Shown here in pieces: positions 1 through 6,314 of a stretch of DNA of 9,584 nt; the stretch's first letter is position 1; each line of letters begins with the position of its first letter. This stretch comes from Candidatus Tenebribacter mawsonii. Lineage in GTDB: Bacteria; Cloacimonadota; Cloacimonadia; Cloacimonadales; TCS61. The notes under the pieces are model-generated. The model made no database searches. It saw only the letters and a list, made by a program, of their open reading frames with translations, and was not told the origin of the DNA. The stretch lies in the NCBI GenBank assembly GCA_030765665.1, contig JAVCCD010000292.1, positions 1 through 9,584 of the forward strand, read 5' to 3'. The translations under genes and the position numbers were made by a program.

Positions 1-355
1 TTTTCAGTTTTCGTGGAGACTGAATGTCAACAAACCGATTATAACCGGAATCGTAAAAGAACATTACATCTCCGGATACTCCTGTTTTTACATTAACATC
101 AACCTTACCATGATAGAAAAGAGAATCGGATGATACACCTCGGTATATACGGTATTCAATGATCCTCTTTTCTTTTGATAAAGGTTCCCAGCTCAATACT
201 AATCCACTCCCATCATCATCTGGAATGTCATCTGCTTTTAAGTTTTTTACAATATAAGATGTATCAACCGCAGCATGTGAAGGGATTGGAATCAGTAAGA
301 AACCAAAAACCATTAAAAACAGAATAAGTCCTGTTTTAGCATAGTTTAATTTCAT
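1..355 (-). CDS. Secreted fibronectin type III domain protein, N-terminal part (runs off left edge)
   Basis: An open frame of 118 codons starts at the ATG on the minus strand (353-355) and continues without a stop to base 1, so the C-terminal part is missing. A good AGGAGA ribosome binding site lies at 361-366 (minus strand), five bases before the start. Residues 1-28 form a Sec signal peptide: MKLNYAK, then a hydrophobic stretch, then an S-H-A cleavage motif at 26-28. Residues about 36-110 look like a fibronectin III/Ig-like beta-sandwich. They show the leading strand with an acidic D-x-P-D-D-D-G loop at 43-49, the LSWEP strand with Trp56, and EYRIYRG at 67-73. Domains of this type are common in long exported proteins of FCB-group bacteria, often as adhesive or structural modules beside enzymatic ones. 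The full protein's function cannot be told from this fragment. It lies on the same strand downstream of the M23 lipoprotein gene, 121 bases away, and probably has its own promoter. Confidence 0.8.
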   Translation of the reverse strand, partial: MKLNYAKTGLILFLMVFGFLLIPIPSHAAVDTSYIVKNLKADDIPDDDGSGLVLSWEPLSKEKRIIEYRIYRGVSSDSLFYHGKVDVNVKTGVSGDVMFFYDSGYNRFVDIQSPRKLK

Positions 356-476
356 ATACTTCTCCTTTTTATTATTTTAATTACTTCATTTATGAAATTC
401 TTTCCAAAAACATCTACTTAACCTTATTGTGTCAATCATAATTTAGGCATAAATAATTAGTATACTGGCATTGGTG
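356..476 (-). promoter_or_regulatory. Leader/intergenic region upstream of the FN3 gene, with weak promoter candidate
   Basis: These 121 bases separate the M23 stop (TAG, minus strand) from the FN3 gene start. On the minus strand an exact TTGACA (plus coordinates 430-435) could be a -35 box. The hexamer 17 bases on (407-412, TGTTTT) matches the -10 consensus poorly, so the promoter is only possible. The ribosome binding site AGGAGA at 361-366 is clear. A short interrupted palindrome, TTCAT-TT-ATGAA, lies at 386-397. No stem followed by a T-run is seen after the M23 stop, so partial read-through from the M23 gene cannot be excluded. Confidence 0.3.
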
Positions 477-1661
477 CTAATGGCTAGAAACAGGTGATGA
501 ACCAGAGATAAAATATCTTTGTAAACCTTCAATTGAAGATAGAAAATTATTCATCTCATCTTTTGGAATGGAAGGTCCTGCCACGTTCTTTAATCTCAAT
601 GGATTTATTGCCTTGTCATGATGATAGATTGTGTAATGCAAATGCGGACCAGTAGATCGTCCTGTTGAACCTACATAACCGATTATGTCATGTTGCTGAA
701 CCCTGTCTCCAACTTTGAATTTTCCATATTTACTTAAATGACCATATAATGTTACATAGCCTTTTGGATGACGGATTTTAACTGTTTCTCCTGTGTGTCT
801 TTTATTCCAACTTGCTTTAATTATAACGCCACTGGCTGTTGCTTCAACTGGAGTTCCTCTTGCCGCCGCATAATCTACACCGTTATGAACGCTTTTCTTT
901 TTTGTAATCGGATGTGTACGTGTTCCAAAATAGGATGAGATTCTTCGATAATTTAATGGAGATTTAAGAAAGGCCTTTTGAATACATTTACCTTTGTTAT
1001 CATAATATCTAGTTTCATCTTTTTTGTTGGTGTACATATAAGCGATATCACTATAATTTCTACTGGAATATCTGGCAGTCAGTATGTTTCCTGATTTTAC
1101 GAAATTGCCATCTTCATCTATTTTTTTTTCGTATACAACATGAAATTTATCTCCCTTTTGAGGATCAATGAAAAAGTCTATATCCCATTGGAAGATTTGC
1201 GTGAACATCACAATTGTGGCAGCATCAATACCTTCAGAACTCATTCCCTGCCATAATGAAGATCCTATCTCGCCTTCCGCAACAGCAATTTGCTTTATTA
1301 ATTTTAGTGTGTCAACTTGAGTATAATAAACATCAGAAGTATCTTTGATTACTCGAAAATTATATATCAGGTTTGGTCTAAAACTAAGTTCATGAAGAAT
1401 GTTCAGCGTGTCTAATTTTACCATAAAACTATCGTTAGGATGTGCTCGTCTTAGGTCATAGAGCGAATCTAATTGGTTTACAAGTTTATAAACAAGCCCA
1501 TTTTCTAATCCTTCATCTAAAAGGGCATTTGCAAGAGTTTCTCCCTCTTCTAAAACACCTGTTTTATAAATAAAAGGATCAACTTCAATTACTTCCTCTT
1601 GTTGTTTTGTGCAAGCTAAGATCAATAAAAGAACAAGTATCAACATCACTACTTTTTTCAT
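477..1661 (-). CDS. M23-family metallopeptidase lipoprotein (MepM/YebA-like murein endopeptidase)
   Basis: The 394-residue protein is predicted to cut peptide cross-links in peptidoglycan from the periplasmic face of a membrane. Residues 1-16 are a lipoprotein signal ending in I-L-A before Cys17, so it should be lipid-anchored. Residues about 35-110 resemble the OapA/LysM-like N-terminal domain of the MepM/ShyA group (LEEGETL at 37-43). Residues 120-235 match the middle domain of that group (QWDIDFFIDPQKGDKF at 158-173). The catalytic LytM/M23 domain covers about 236-357. It starts with SPLNYRRISSYFGTRTHP and carries the zinc and catalytic residues His259, Asp263 (HNGVD), His308 (YGHLS) and His340-Leu-His342 (HLH). 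All expected active-site residues are present, so it looks like an active enzyme rather than an EnvC/NlpD-type activator. The tail SIPKDEMNNF is also typical of the group. It is transcribed divergently from rseP. The start is the Met directly before the lipoprotein signal; its ribosome binding site is weak (TTGGAAAA). Confidence 0.93.
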   Translation of the reverse strand: MKKVVMLILVLLLILACTKQQEEVIEVDPFIYKTGVLEEGETLANALLDEGLENGLVYKLVNQLDSLYDLRRAHPNDSFMVKLDTLNILHELSFRPNLIYNFRVIKDTSDVYYTQVDTLKLIKQIAVAEGEIGSSLWQGMSSEGIDAATIVMFTQIFQWDIDFFIDPQKGDKFHVVYEKKIDEDGNFVKSGNILTARYSSRNYSDIAYMYTNKKDETRYYDNKGKCIQKAFLKSPLNYRRISSYFGTRTHPITKKKSVHNGVDYAAARGTPVEATASGVIIKASWNKRHTGETVKIRHPKGYVTLYGHLSKYGKFKVGDRVQQHDIIGYVGSTGRSTGPHLHYTIYHHDKAINPLRLKNVAGPSIPKDEMNNFLSSIEGLQRYFISGSSPVSSH

Positions 1662-1702
1662 AATATATTTTCCAATTTTTTTTGCTTTTTTGTAGCAAGT
1701 AC

Positions 1703-1731
1703 AAAATATGTCAAATAAATTCGGGATTCAA
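1703..1731 (-). promoter_or_regulatory. Candidate sigma-70-like promoter of the M23 gene
   Basis: Read on the minus strand, TTGAAT (plus 1726-1731) is followed after 17 bases by TATTTT (plus 1703-1708). That spacing is correct for a housekeeping promoter and would place the start of transcription about 35 bases before the M23 start codon. Both hexamers match the consensus only partly and the region is AT-rich, so chance matches are easy. A TTGACA also lies inside the spacer region, but at only 14 bases from the next -10-like TACAAA. Confidence 0.35.
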
Positions 1732-1790
1732 GCAAAAAACTTGACCTGCTAATCATTTTGAAAGGATTTGAATATTAATGTAAATAATTA

Positions 1791-1796
1791 AAGGAG
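1791..1796 (+). promoter_or_regulatory. Ribosome binding site of rseP
   Basis: AAGGAG lies four bases before the ATG at 1801 and fixes that codon as the start of the first gene of the operon. An upstream promoter must lie in 1662-1790. TTGACC at 1741-1746 is a possible -35 box, but no good -10 box stands 16-18 bases after it. TTGAAA (1758-1763) with TAAATA (1781-1786) has ideal 17-base spacing but would start transcription almost on the ribosome binding site. The operon promoter is therefore not identified. Confidence 0.7.
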
Positions 1797-1800
1797 TTGT

Positions 1801-3120
1801 ATGTTTAATATAATAGGTGCACTTGTAGCTTTAGGAATATTGGTAACCGTTCATGAATTTGGGCATTTCGTTGCAGCGAGAATATTTAAGGTAGAAGTAG
1901 AAAAATTCTCAATAGGATTTGGTCCCAAATTATTAGCTTTTAAAAAAGGAAAGACTGAATATAGGATTTCTTTGATTCCACTTGGTGGATATTTAAAAAT
2001 GAAAGGTGAAAATCCAGATGAGAAAGTTGAAGATACTGAAAATTCGTTTAAAACAAAAACATGGTGGCAACGTGCAATTATTGCTTTTGCTGGACCTTTT
2101 GCTAATTTAATCCTAGCTCTGCTGATTTTTATTCTCACCTTTGCAATTGGTAAACATTTCGAAGATCAACTTCCAATTGTAGGAGAAGTTAGTGCAAATT
2201 ACTCTGAATTCGTTCAAGAAAAAGATATAATTCTTCAAGTGAATGATAAAGTTGTTAATGGCTGGACGCAGATTGTTCAAAATATAAACATTGATGCTGA
2301 GAATACTTTTCTAATCCAGCGAAATGATGAAGAAATATTAATTTCAAATAATGAGGTTGAACCTAGAACCTGGGTAACAGAAATATTGCCCTTAGTTCCT
2401 GCTGTTATTGGAGAGGTAGCACCTGGTATGGCTGCTTACAAAGCTGGTTTAATGGAACAAGATGAAATTTTATCTGTTGATGAAATTGATGTGAAAAACT
2501 GGTATGAAATGCGCACGGCAATAACCACAAATGAAAATAAGATTATTACGTTAAAGATAAAACGTGGGGATGATGTCTTCGAAAAATCTTTGGCACCTGA
2601 AGAAAATATTTTGGATAATAACAGGATTATCGGTATTATGCAATATATGCCCGTTAAATATATTGAGAAATATAGTTTCTTTGAATCTATAAAATATGGT
2701 ACTATTGGAACTATAAATTTTGTTTATCTTAACTATGCGATGTTGTATAAATTGATAACAAATCCTAGTGCAATTAAGAATAATCTTGGCGGACCCGTTA
2801 TGATATATGCCATGTCTGCCCAAACTGTTGATAAAGGAATTGATAGCATACTTTCTTTTATTGCCGCAATAAGTTTGATTTTGATGATCATGAATTTACT
2901 TCCAATTCCAATTTTGGATGGTGGTCATATTTTTTTCTGCTTTATAGAAGGAATTAGAAAGAAACCACTTAGCATAAAAATTCAAATTGTCTTACAAAAT
3001 ATTGGACTTTTCATATTAATGTTCTTGATGATATTTGCTTTTTGGAATGATATCAGCAGATTATTTAGCCGTTCCAGTGCTATCAAACAAAATCAAATCC
3101 AGATTGAGAATGGGGGCTAA
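1801..3120 (+). CDS. rseP: RseP-type site-2 intramembrane zinc metalloprotease (M50B)
   Basis: The 439-residue multi-pass membrane protein is predicted to cut transmembrane segments inside the membrane. In relatives the substrates are anti-sigma factors and leftover signal peptides. The first membrane helix carries HEFGH (His18, Glu19, His22), two zinc ligands and the catalytic Glu. GGYLKMKGE at 62-70 is the conserved membrane-reentrant/beta-hairpin motif. A second helix follows at about 95-116 (AGPFANLILALLIF). Residues about 122-265 hold two PDZ-like domains; the first is degenerate, the second (IGEVAPGMAAYKAGL) is clear. The C-terminal half has GGPVMIYAMS, then N365-x-x-P-x-P-x-L-D373-G-G-H, which supplies the third zinc ligand Asp373, and a final helix. 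Length is near the E. coli protein (about 450). In many bacteria the gene sits after dxr and cdsA; here it leads an operon into tgt, which it overlaps by 11 bases. No anti-sigma or sigma gene is nearby, so its substrate cannot be named. Confidence 0.95.
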   Translation: MFNIIGALVALGILVTVHEFGHFVAARIFKVEVEKFSIGFGPKLLAFKKGKTEYRISLIPLGGYLKMKGENPDEKVEDTENSFKTKTWWQRAIIAFAGPFANLILALLIFILTFAIGKHFEDQLPIVGEVSANYSEFVQEKDIILQVNDKVVNGWTQIVQNINIDAENTFLIQRNDEEILISNNEVEPRTWVTEILPLVPAVIGEVAPGMAAYKAGLMEQDEILSVDEIDVKNWYEMRTAITTNENKIITLKIKRGDDVFEKSLAPEENILDNNRIIGIMQYMPVKYIEKYSFFESIKYGTIGTINFVYLNYAMLYKLITNPSAIKNNLGGPVMIYAMSAQTVDKGIDSILSFIAAISLILMIMNLLPIPILDGGHIFFCFIEGIRKKPLSIKIQIVLQNIGLFILMFLMIFAFWNDISRLFSRSSAIKQNQIQIENGG

Positions 3121-4234
3121 TATATTCAATTTTAACATTGAAGCACAAAGTAAAAATGCAAGAGCAGGTGTGCTACGAACTCCTCACGGAGAGATAAAAA
3201 CTCCAATTTTTATGCCCGTTGGTACGCGTGCTTCTGTAAAAACGTTAGATTCTTTAGATTTATACAATTTAAAGGCACAAATAATTTTAGGAAATACTTA
3301 CCATCTTTACCTGAGACCCGGACATGAACTTATAAAAAGAGCAGGTGGTTTACATAAATTTATGGGTTGGGACAAACCAATTCTTACCGATAGTGGTGGA
3401 TTTCAAGTAATGAGTTTGGCGGGATTACGAAAGATCACACCTGAAGGTGTCCGGTTTCAATCTCATATCGACGGAAGCTATCATATGTTCACACCTGAAA
3501 AAGTAATAGAAATTCAAAATGCTATTGGAGCTGATATCATTATGTCTTTTGATGAGTGTCCTCCGTATCCAGCGACAAAAAAATATGTTGCAGACTCCTT
3601 AGTAACAACGTTGGATTGGGCTGCCAGAGGGAAAATTTCTCATAATAATACCAAGCAACAAGCACTATTTGGGATTGTACAAGGTGGAATTCATGAAGAT
3701 CTACGTGAAGAAAGTGCTAAGAAATTAATGGAAATGGATTTTCCCGGATATTCTATTGGTGGACTTGCTGTTGGTGAGAAAAAAGAAGATATGTTCAAAA
3801 TTACTAAATTTCTGAATAATATTTTACCTAAGGATAAACCACGATACTTAATGGGTGTTGGCACTCCGGGTGATTTACTTAAGAATATCGAGAATGGTGT
3901 TGATATGCTCGATTGTGTAATGCCAACCAGAAATGCAAGAAAAGGAACCATCTTCACTTGGAATGGCAAAATGATAATAAAATCTGCCAGATACAAAGAA
4001 GATTTTTCTCCGATTGATGAAAATTGCCAATGTTATACTTGCCGAAATTTCTCGCGCGCCTATATTCGTCATTTATTAAATGTTAATGAATTGCTGGGAA
4101 TGAGATTAGCCTCTATTCATAGCTTACATTTTTATCTGGATCTGGTTACAAAAGCAAGAGAGGCAATTGTGAAGGGAAATTATGCTATATTCAAAAATGA
4201 ATTTGCCGAAAAACTCGATATGAAAATGGAGTGA
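3110..4234 (+). CDS. tgt: Queuine/preQ1 tRNA-guanine transglycosylase
   Basis: The enzyme exchanges guanine 34 in the anticodons of Asp, Asn, His and Tyr tRNAs for the queuosine precursor preQ1 (in bacteria). With the start at 3110 it has 374 residues, matching the usual bacterial length of about 375. A frame open from 3035 would add 25 residues, but these lie inside rseP and lack family similarity. Motifs: TPIFMPVGTRASVKTL near the N-terminus; DSGGFQVMS with the general-base Asp94; GGLAVGE; and DMLDCVMPTRNARKGT with the nucleophile Asp268. The zinc site is C306-x-C308-x-x-C311 plus His337 (ASIHSLH). All key residues are present. The ribosome binding region in front of 3110 is poor (AGATTGAG) and the start lies inside the rseP end, so translation is probably coupled to rseP termination. 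The downstream DHS-like gene starts three bases after the stop. No queC/D/E/F genes are in view, so whether preQ1 is made or salvaged is unknown. Confidence 0.96.
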   Translation: MGANIFNFNIEAQSKNARAGVLRTPHGEIKTPIFMPVGTRASVKTLDSLDLYNLKAQIILGNTYHLYLRPGHELIKRAGGLHKFMGWDKPILTDSGGFQVMSLAGLRKITPEGVRFQSHIDGSYHMFTPEKVIEIQNAIGADIIMSFDECPPYPATKKYVADSLVTTLDWAARGKISHNNTKQQALFGIVQGGIHEDLREESAKKLMEMDFPGYSIGGLAVGEKKEDMFKITKFLNNILPKDKPRYLMGVGTPGDLLKNIENGVDMLDCVMPTRNARKGTIFTWNGKMIIKSARYKEDFSPIDENCQCYTCRNFSRAYIRHLLNVNELLGMRLASIHSLHFYLDLVTKAREAIVKGNYAIFKNEFAEKLDMKME

Positions 4235-4237
4235 AAC

Positions 4238-5182
4238 ATGAGTAAATTTACAGAAATAGATTTATCTAATCTCAAAAAAAACTCGATTAAATCTAGATCG
4301 AGTTTAGTGAAAAAAGGCAGTTTTTCTAAACCTGTGTTAAATAGTTTTAATGAATTTACAGAGTCGCTACCCAAGATTTTAAAAGCAAATGAGTTCAATG
4401 AGCTTTTAGAAAAATGTGTTCAGGCTTATGAAAATGGAAAGCCAATAATTTTAGCATTGGGTGGTCATGTAATTAAATGTGGATTAGCACCAAACATTAT
4501 TGAGATGATGGAATTAGGTGTGATTACAGGTTTAGCCTCAAATGGCTCAGTTGTTATTCATGATTATGAAATTGCTATGTTTGGTGAAACTTCCGAAAAT
4601 GTTGCAGCTGCTTTGGAAACTGGTGAATTTGGAATGGCAATCGAGACCTGTGATGGGATAAATAAAATTATTAGTTCAGCTAAAAATAAACTTGGTTATG
4701 GTGAAGCGATTGGGAAAGATCTTATAGAAAGAAATGCAGAAAATAATCATTTATCACTGTTTGCAAATGCATACAAATTGGGAATCCCATTTACTGTTCA
4801 TGTGGCTTTGGGTACAGATATCGTTCATCAACATGAAACTGCTGATGGTGCAGCTATCGGAGATTGCTCGATGAGAGATTTCAGGATATTATGCAATAAT
4901 CTAATCCAACTTAATGATGGTGGAGTTTTTTTGAATTTTGGTTCTGCAGTTATTATGCCTGAAGTTTTCTTAAAAGCTGTTACTGTTGTACGCAATCTGG
5001 GTTTTCCTCTTAATAATTTTTATACTGCTGTTTTTGATATGAATATGCATTACAGACCCAGAACTAATATTGTTCATCGTCCTACTTTAAGTGGAGGAAA
5101 GGGATTTTATTTTATTGGTCATCACGAAATCATGATCCCCCTCTTCTTCCAAGCTTTAAAAGAGAGACTTAAGAATGCGTAA
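4238..5182 (+). CDS. Deoxyhypusine synthase-superfamily protein of unknown substrate
   Basis: This 314-residue soluble protein has no signal peptide or membrane segment. I recognise it as a bacterial family, also seen in delta-proteobacteria, distantly related to deoxyhypusine synthase (DHS), an NAD-dependent enzyme that transfers aminobutyl from spermidine. Matching stretches, compared from memory: ALGGHVIKCGLAP (73-85) and ASNGSVVIHDYE (100-111) against the DHS GYTSN...TTAGGVEED nucleotide-binding segments; SLFANAYKLGIP (173-184) against its SVYYWAQKNHIP; FLNFGSAVIMPEVFLKA (231-247) against ILGGGVVKHH; and SGGKG (285-289) against SWGKI, which carries the catalytic lysine. Lys288 could thus be the active lysine, while the DHS His-Asn pair after ILGGG is not kept. 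Family-specific motifs include HVALGTDIVHQH (188-199), DGAAIGD (203-209) and GHHEIM (294-299). A GGAG site at 4228-4231 overlaps the tgt stop and fixes the start. Bacteria lack eIF5A, so the true substrate is unknown. Homospermidine synthase-like or another NAD-dependent reaction is possible. Superfamily call fairly sure; function open. Confidence 0.7.
   Translation: MSKFTEIDLSNLKKNSIKSRSSLVKKGSFSKPVLNSFNEFTESLPKILKANEFNELLEKCVQAYENGKPIILALGGHVIKCGLAPNIIEMMELGVITGLASNGSVVIHDYEIAMFGETSENVAAALETGEFGMAIETCDGINKIISSAKNKLGYGEAIGKDLIERNAENNHLSLFANAYKLGIPFTVHVALGTDIVHQHETADGAAIGDCSMRDFRILCNNLIQLNDGGVFLNFGSAVIMPEVFLKAVTVVRNLGFPLNNFYTAVFDMNMHYRPRTNIVHRPTLSGGKGFYFIGHHEIMIPLFFQALKERLKNA
4279..4305. repeat. 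Perfect 9-bp inverted repeat inside the DHS-like gene
   Basis: AAACTCGAT (4279-4287) and ATCGAGTTT (4297-4305) are exact reverse complements around a 9-base loop. They lie 41 bases after the start codon of the DHS-like gene, in codons 14-23. A run of eight A (4274-4281) enters the left arm, so on the minus strand the stem would run into a T-tract, like a weak AT-rich terminator for antisense transcripts. In the sense mRNA it would be a modest hairpin just behind an initiating ribosome. It may be chance in a Lys/Ser-rich, AT-rich coding stretch. Confidence 0.5.
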
Positions 5183-5627
5183 ATTATTAATTATTATTTC
5201 TACGATTCTCATTTTTACATCTCTTCTTGCAGATGAGGAAAATATTAAGAAAAAGCCGCTCAAAGCTGTTGCATTATCCTGCATTTTTCCAGGAGGAGGT
5301 CAACTTTATAACGGGAAATATCTTAAATCAGGTTTTATATTTGCAATAGAAGGAAGTTTTATCGGTCTTGCAGCGTATCATCATCTCGAAGCGGAAAAAT
5401 ATTATGATAGATATAAAGTAAATCCAGATTTAAATTCAGATTACTACAAAGAGTATGAGAAATATTATGAAAGACGACAAAGTGATCTCTTCTGGATTGG
5501 AACAATAATTTTTCTATCTGCAATTGATTCTTATGTAGATGCTCATCTATTTGATTTTGAAGAAAAAAAGAAAAAGATACATCTTAAATTTGAGGATAAT
5601 GCAGTTGCATTAGTTTATAATTTCTAA
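5175..5627 (+). CDS. DUF5683-like exported/membrane protein, unknown function
   Basis: The 150-residue protein has a signal peptide at 1-19 (MRKLLIII... ending S-L-L-A before Asp20). The mature part contains PGGGQLYNGKYLKSG (39-53), the S-x-x-x-P-G-x-G-Q-x-Y-N hallmark of DUF5683-like proteins. A hydrophobic segment at about 52-69 and another at about 104-118 are joined by a very Tyr/Glu/Lys-rich stretch (EKYYDRYK, EYEKYYERR). It then has the family's AIDSYVDAHLF motif at 116-126, and ends in a short Lys-rich and beta-like tail. Such proteins occur widely in Bacteroidota and FCB-group relatives; no biochemical role is known to me. The start at 5175 overlaps the DHS-like stop by eight bases and has only a weak purine-rich site in front (AGAGAG), suggesting coupled translation. 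It may sit in the inner membrane with two helices, or be processed to the periplasm. The context (envelope and lipid genes) does not decide its job. Confidence 0.75.
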   Translation: MRKLLIIISTILIFTSLLADEENIKKKPLKAVALSCIFPGGGQLYNGKYLKSGFIFAIEGSFIGLAAYHHLEAEKYYDRYKVNPDLNSDYYKEYEKYYERRQSDLFWIGTIIFLSAIDSYVDAHLFDFEEKKKKIHLKFEDNAVALVYNF

Positions 5628-5636
5628 GGAATAAAA

Positions 5637-6314
5637 ATGAATAAAAAATACGTTATTGCAATTGATGGTCCAGCTGCTTCTGGTAAAAGTACAACTGCCA
5701 AACAATTGGCAAAAAAACTAAAATATATTTATATCGATACAGGAGCGATGTATCGTGCTTCCGGTTTGTGCACGATCTTTCAAAACGTAAGTTTAGATGA
5801 TGAAATTGCTTTAAAAAAGATGCTTGATGAAATTAATATAAAGATAGAATATGCTGAAGAGGGAAATCATATTTATTTGAATGGAGAAGATGTTTCAGAG
5901 AGGATTAGAGAAGCTGACATTACAAAACTATCTTCCCAAATAGCTGTAATTGGAATTGTAAGGGATAAAATGGTTGAATTGCAAAGAAAAATGGGTGAGA
6001 ACGGCGGTGTAATCATGGATGGTAGAGACATAGGAACGGTTGTTTTTCCAAAAGCTGATTTTAAATTTTTCATGATAGCTGATGTGAAGACACGAGCCTT
6101 ACGTAGATGGAAAGAAGCCAAAGAAAAAGGTGAAAACATCTCATTAGATGAGATAGAAACAGAACTAATTTGGCGAGATAAGAATGATTCAACTCGTGAT
6201 ATCTCACCACTAATTCAAGCGGAAGATGCAATTCCAATAGACAATAGTGGAATGACAATTGATGAGCAGGTAAAGAAGATGTATTCTGTGATTAAGCGAG
6301 GTAGCAATGCGTAA
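5637..6314 (+). CDS. cmk: Cytidylate kinase (CMP/dCMP kinase)
   Basis: The cytosolic enzyme phosphorylates CMP and dCMP with ATP, recycling CMP released by phospholipid synthesis and RNA turnover. At 225 residues it matches the bacterial family. The P-loop is GPAASGKST at 11-19. IDTGAMYR (33-40) is the conserved nucleotide-monophosphate-binding segment. MDGRDIGTVVFP (127-138) and the lid/CMP-binding motif RDKNDSTRDISPL (180-192) complete the signature. No key residue is missing. An AAGGA site (5626-5630) overlaps the previous stop region and lies six bases before the ATG; the gap to the DUF5683 gene is nine bases. The gene is the first member of the cmk-plsC-ispH-rpsA block, and its stop overlaps the plsC start by eight bases. 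Confidence 0.97.
   Translation: MNKKYVIAIDGPAASGKSTTAKQLAKKLKYIYIDTGAMYRASGLCTIFQNVSLDDEIALKKMLDEINIKIEYAEEGNHIYLNGEDVSERIREADITKLSSQIAVIGIVRDKMVELQRKMGENGGVIMDGRDIGTVVFPKADFKFFMIADVKTRALRRWKEAKEKGENISLDEIETELIWRDKNDSTRDISPLIQAEDAIPIDNSGMTIDEQVKKMYSVIKRGSNA

Noticed and set aside
436..476. Terminator after the M23 gene on the minus strand
   Set aside because: Only a 5-bp ATTTA/TAAAT stem and an AGTATACT palindrome are present, with no GC-rich stem and T-tract.
1741..1786. TTGACC or TTGAAA as -35 box of an rseP promoter
   Set aside because: TTGACC lacks a -10 box at a suitable distance, and the TTGAAA/TAAATA pair would start transcription on the ribosome binding site.
1851..2138. Minus-strand open frame opposite rseP
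   Set aside because: It lies fully antisense to the strongly supported HEFGH/PDZ region, with no ribosome binding site or family likeness; it is a shadow of the real gene.
3035..3109. Extended N-terminus for tgt starting at 3035
   Set aside because: The extra 25 residues lie entirely inside rseP and have no counterpart in the Tgt family; the start at 3110 gives the normal length.
5873..6258. Two minus-strand open frames opposite cmk
   Set aside because: They overlap conserved cmk motifs and their translations show no recognisable features.
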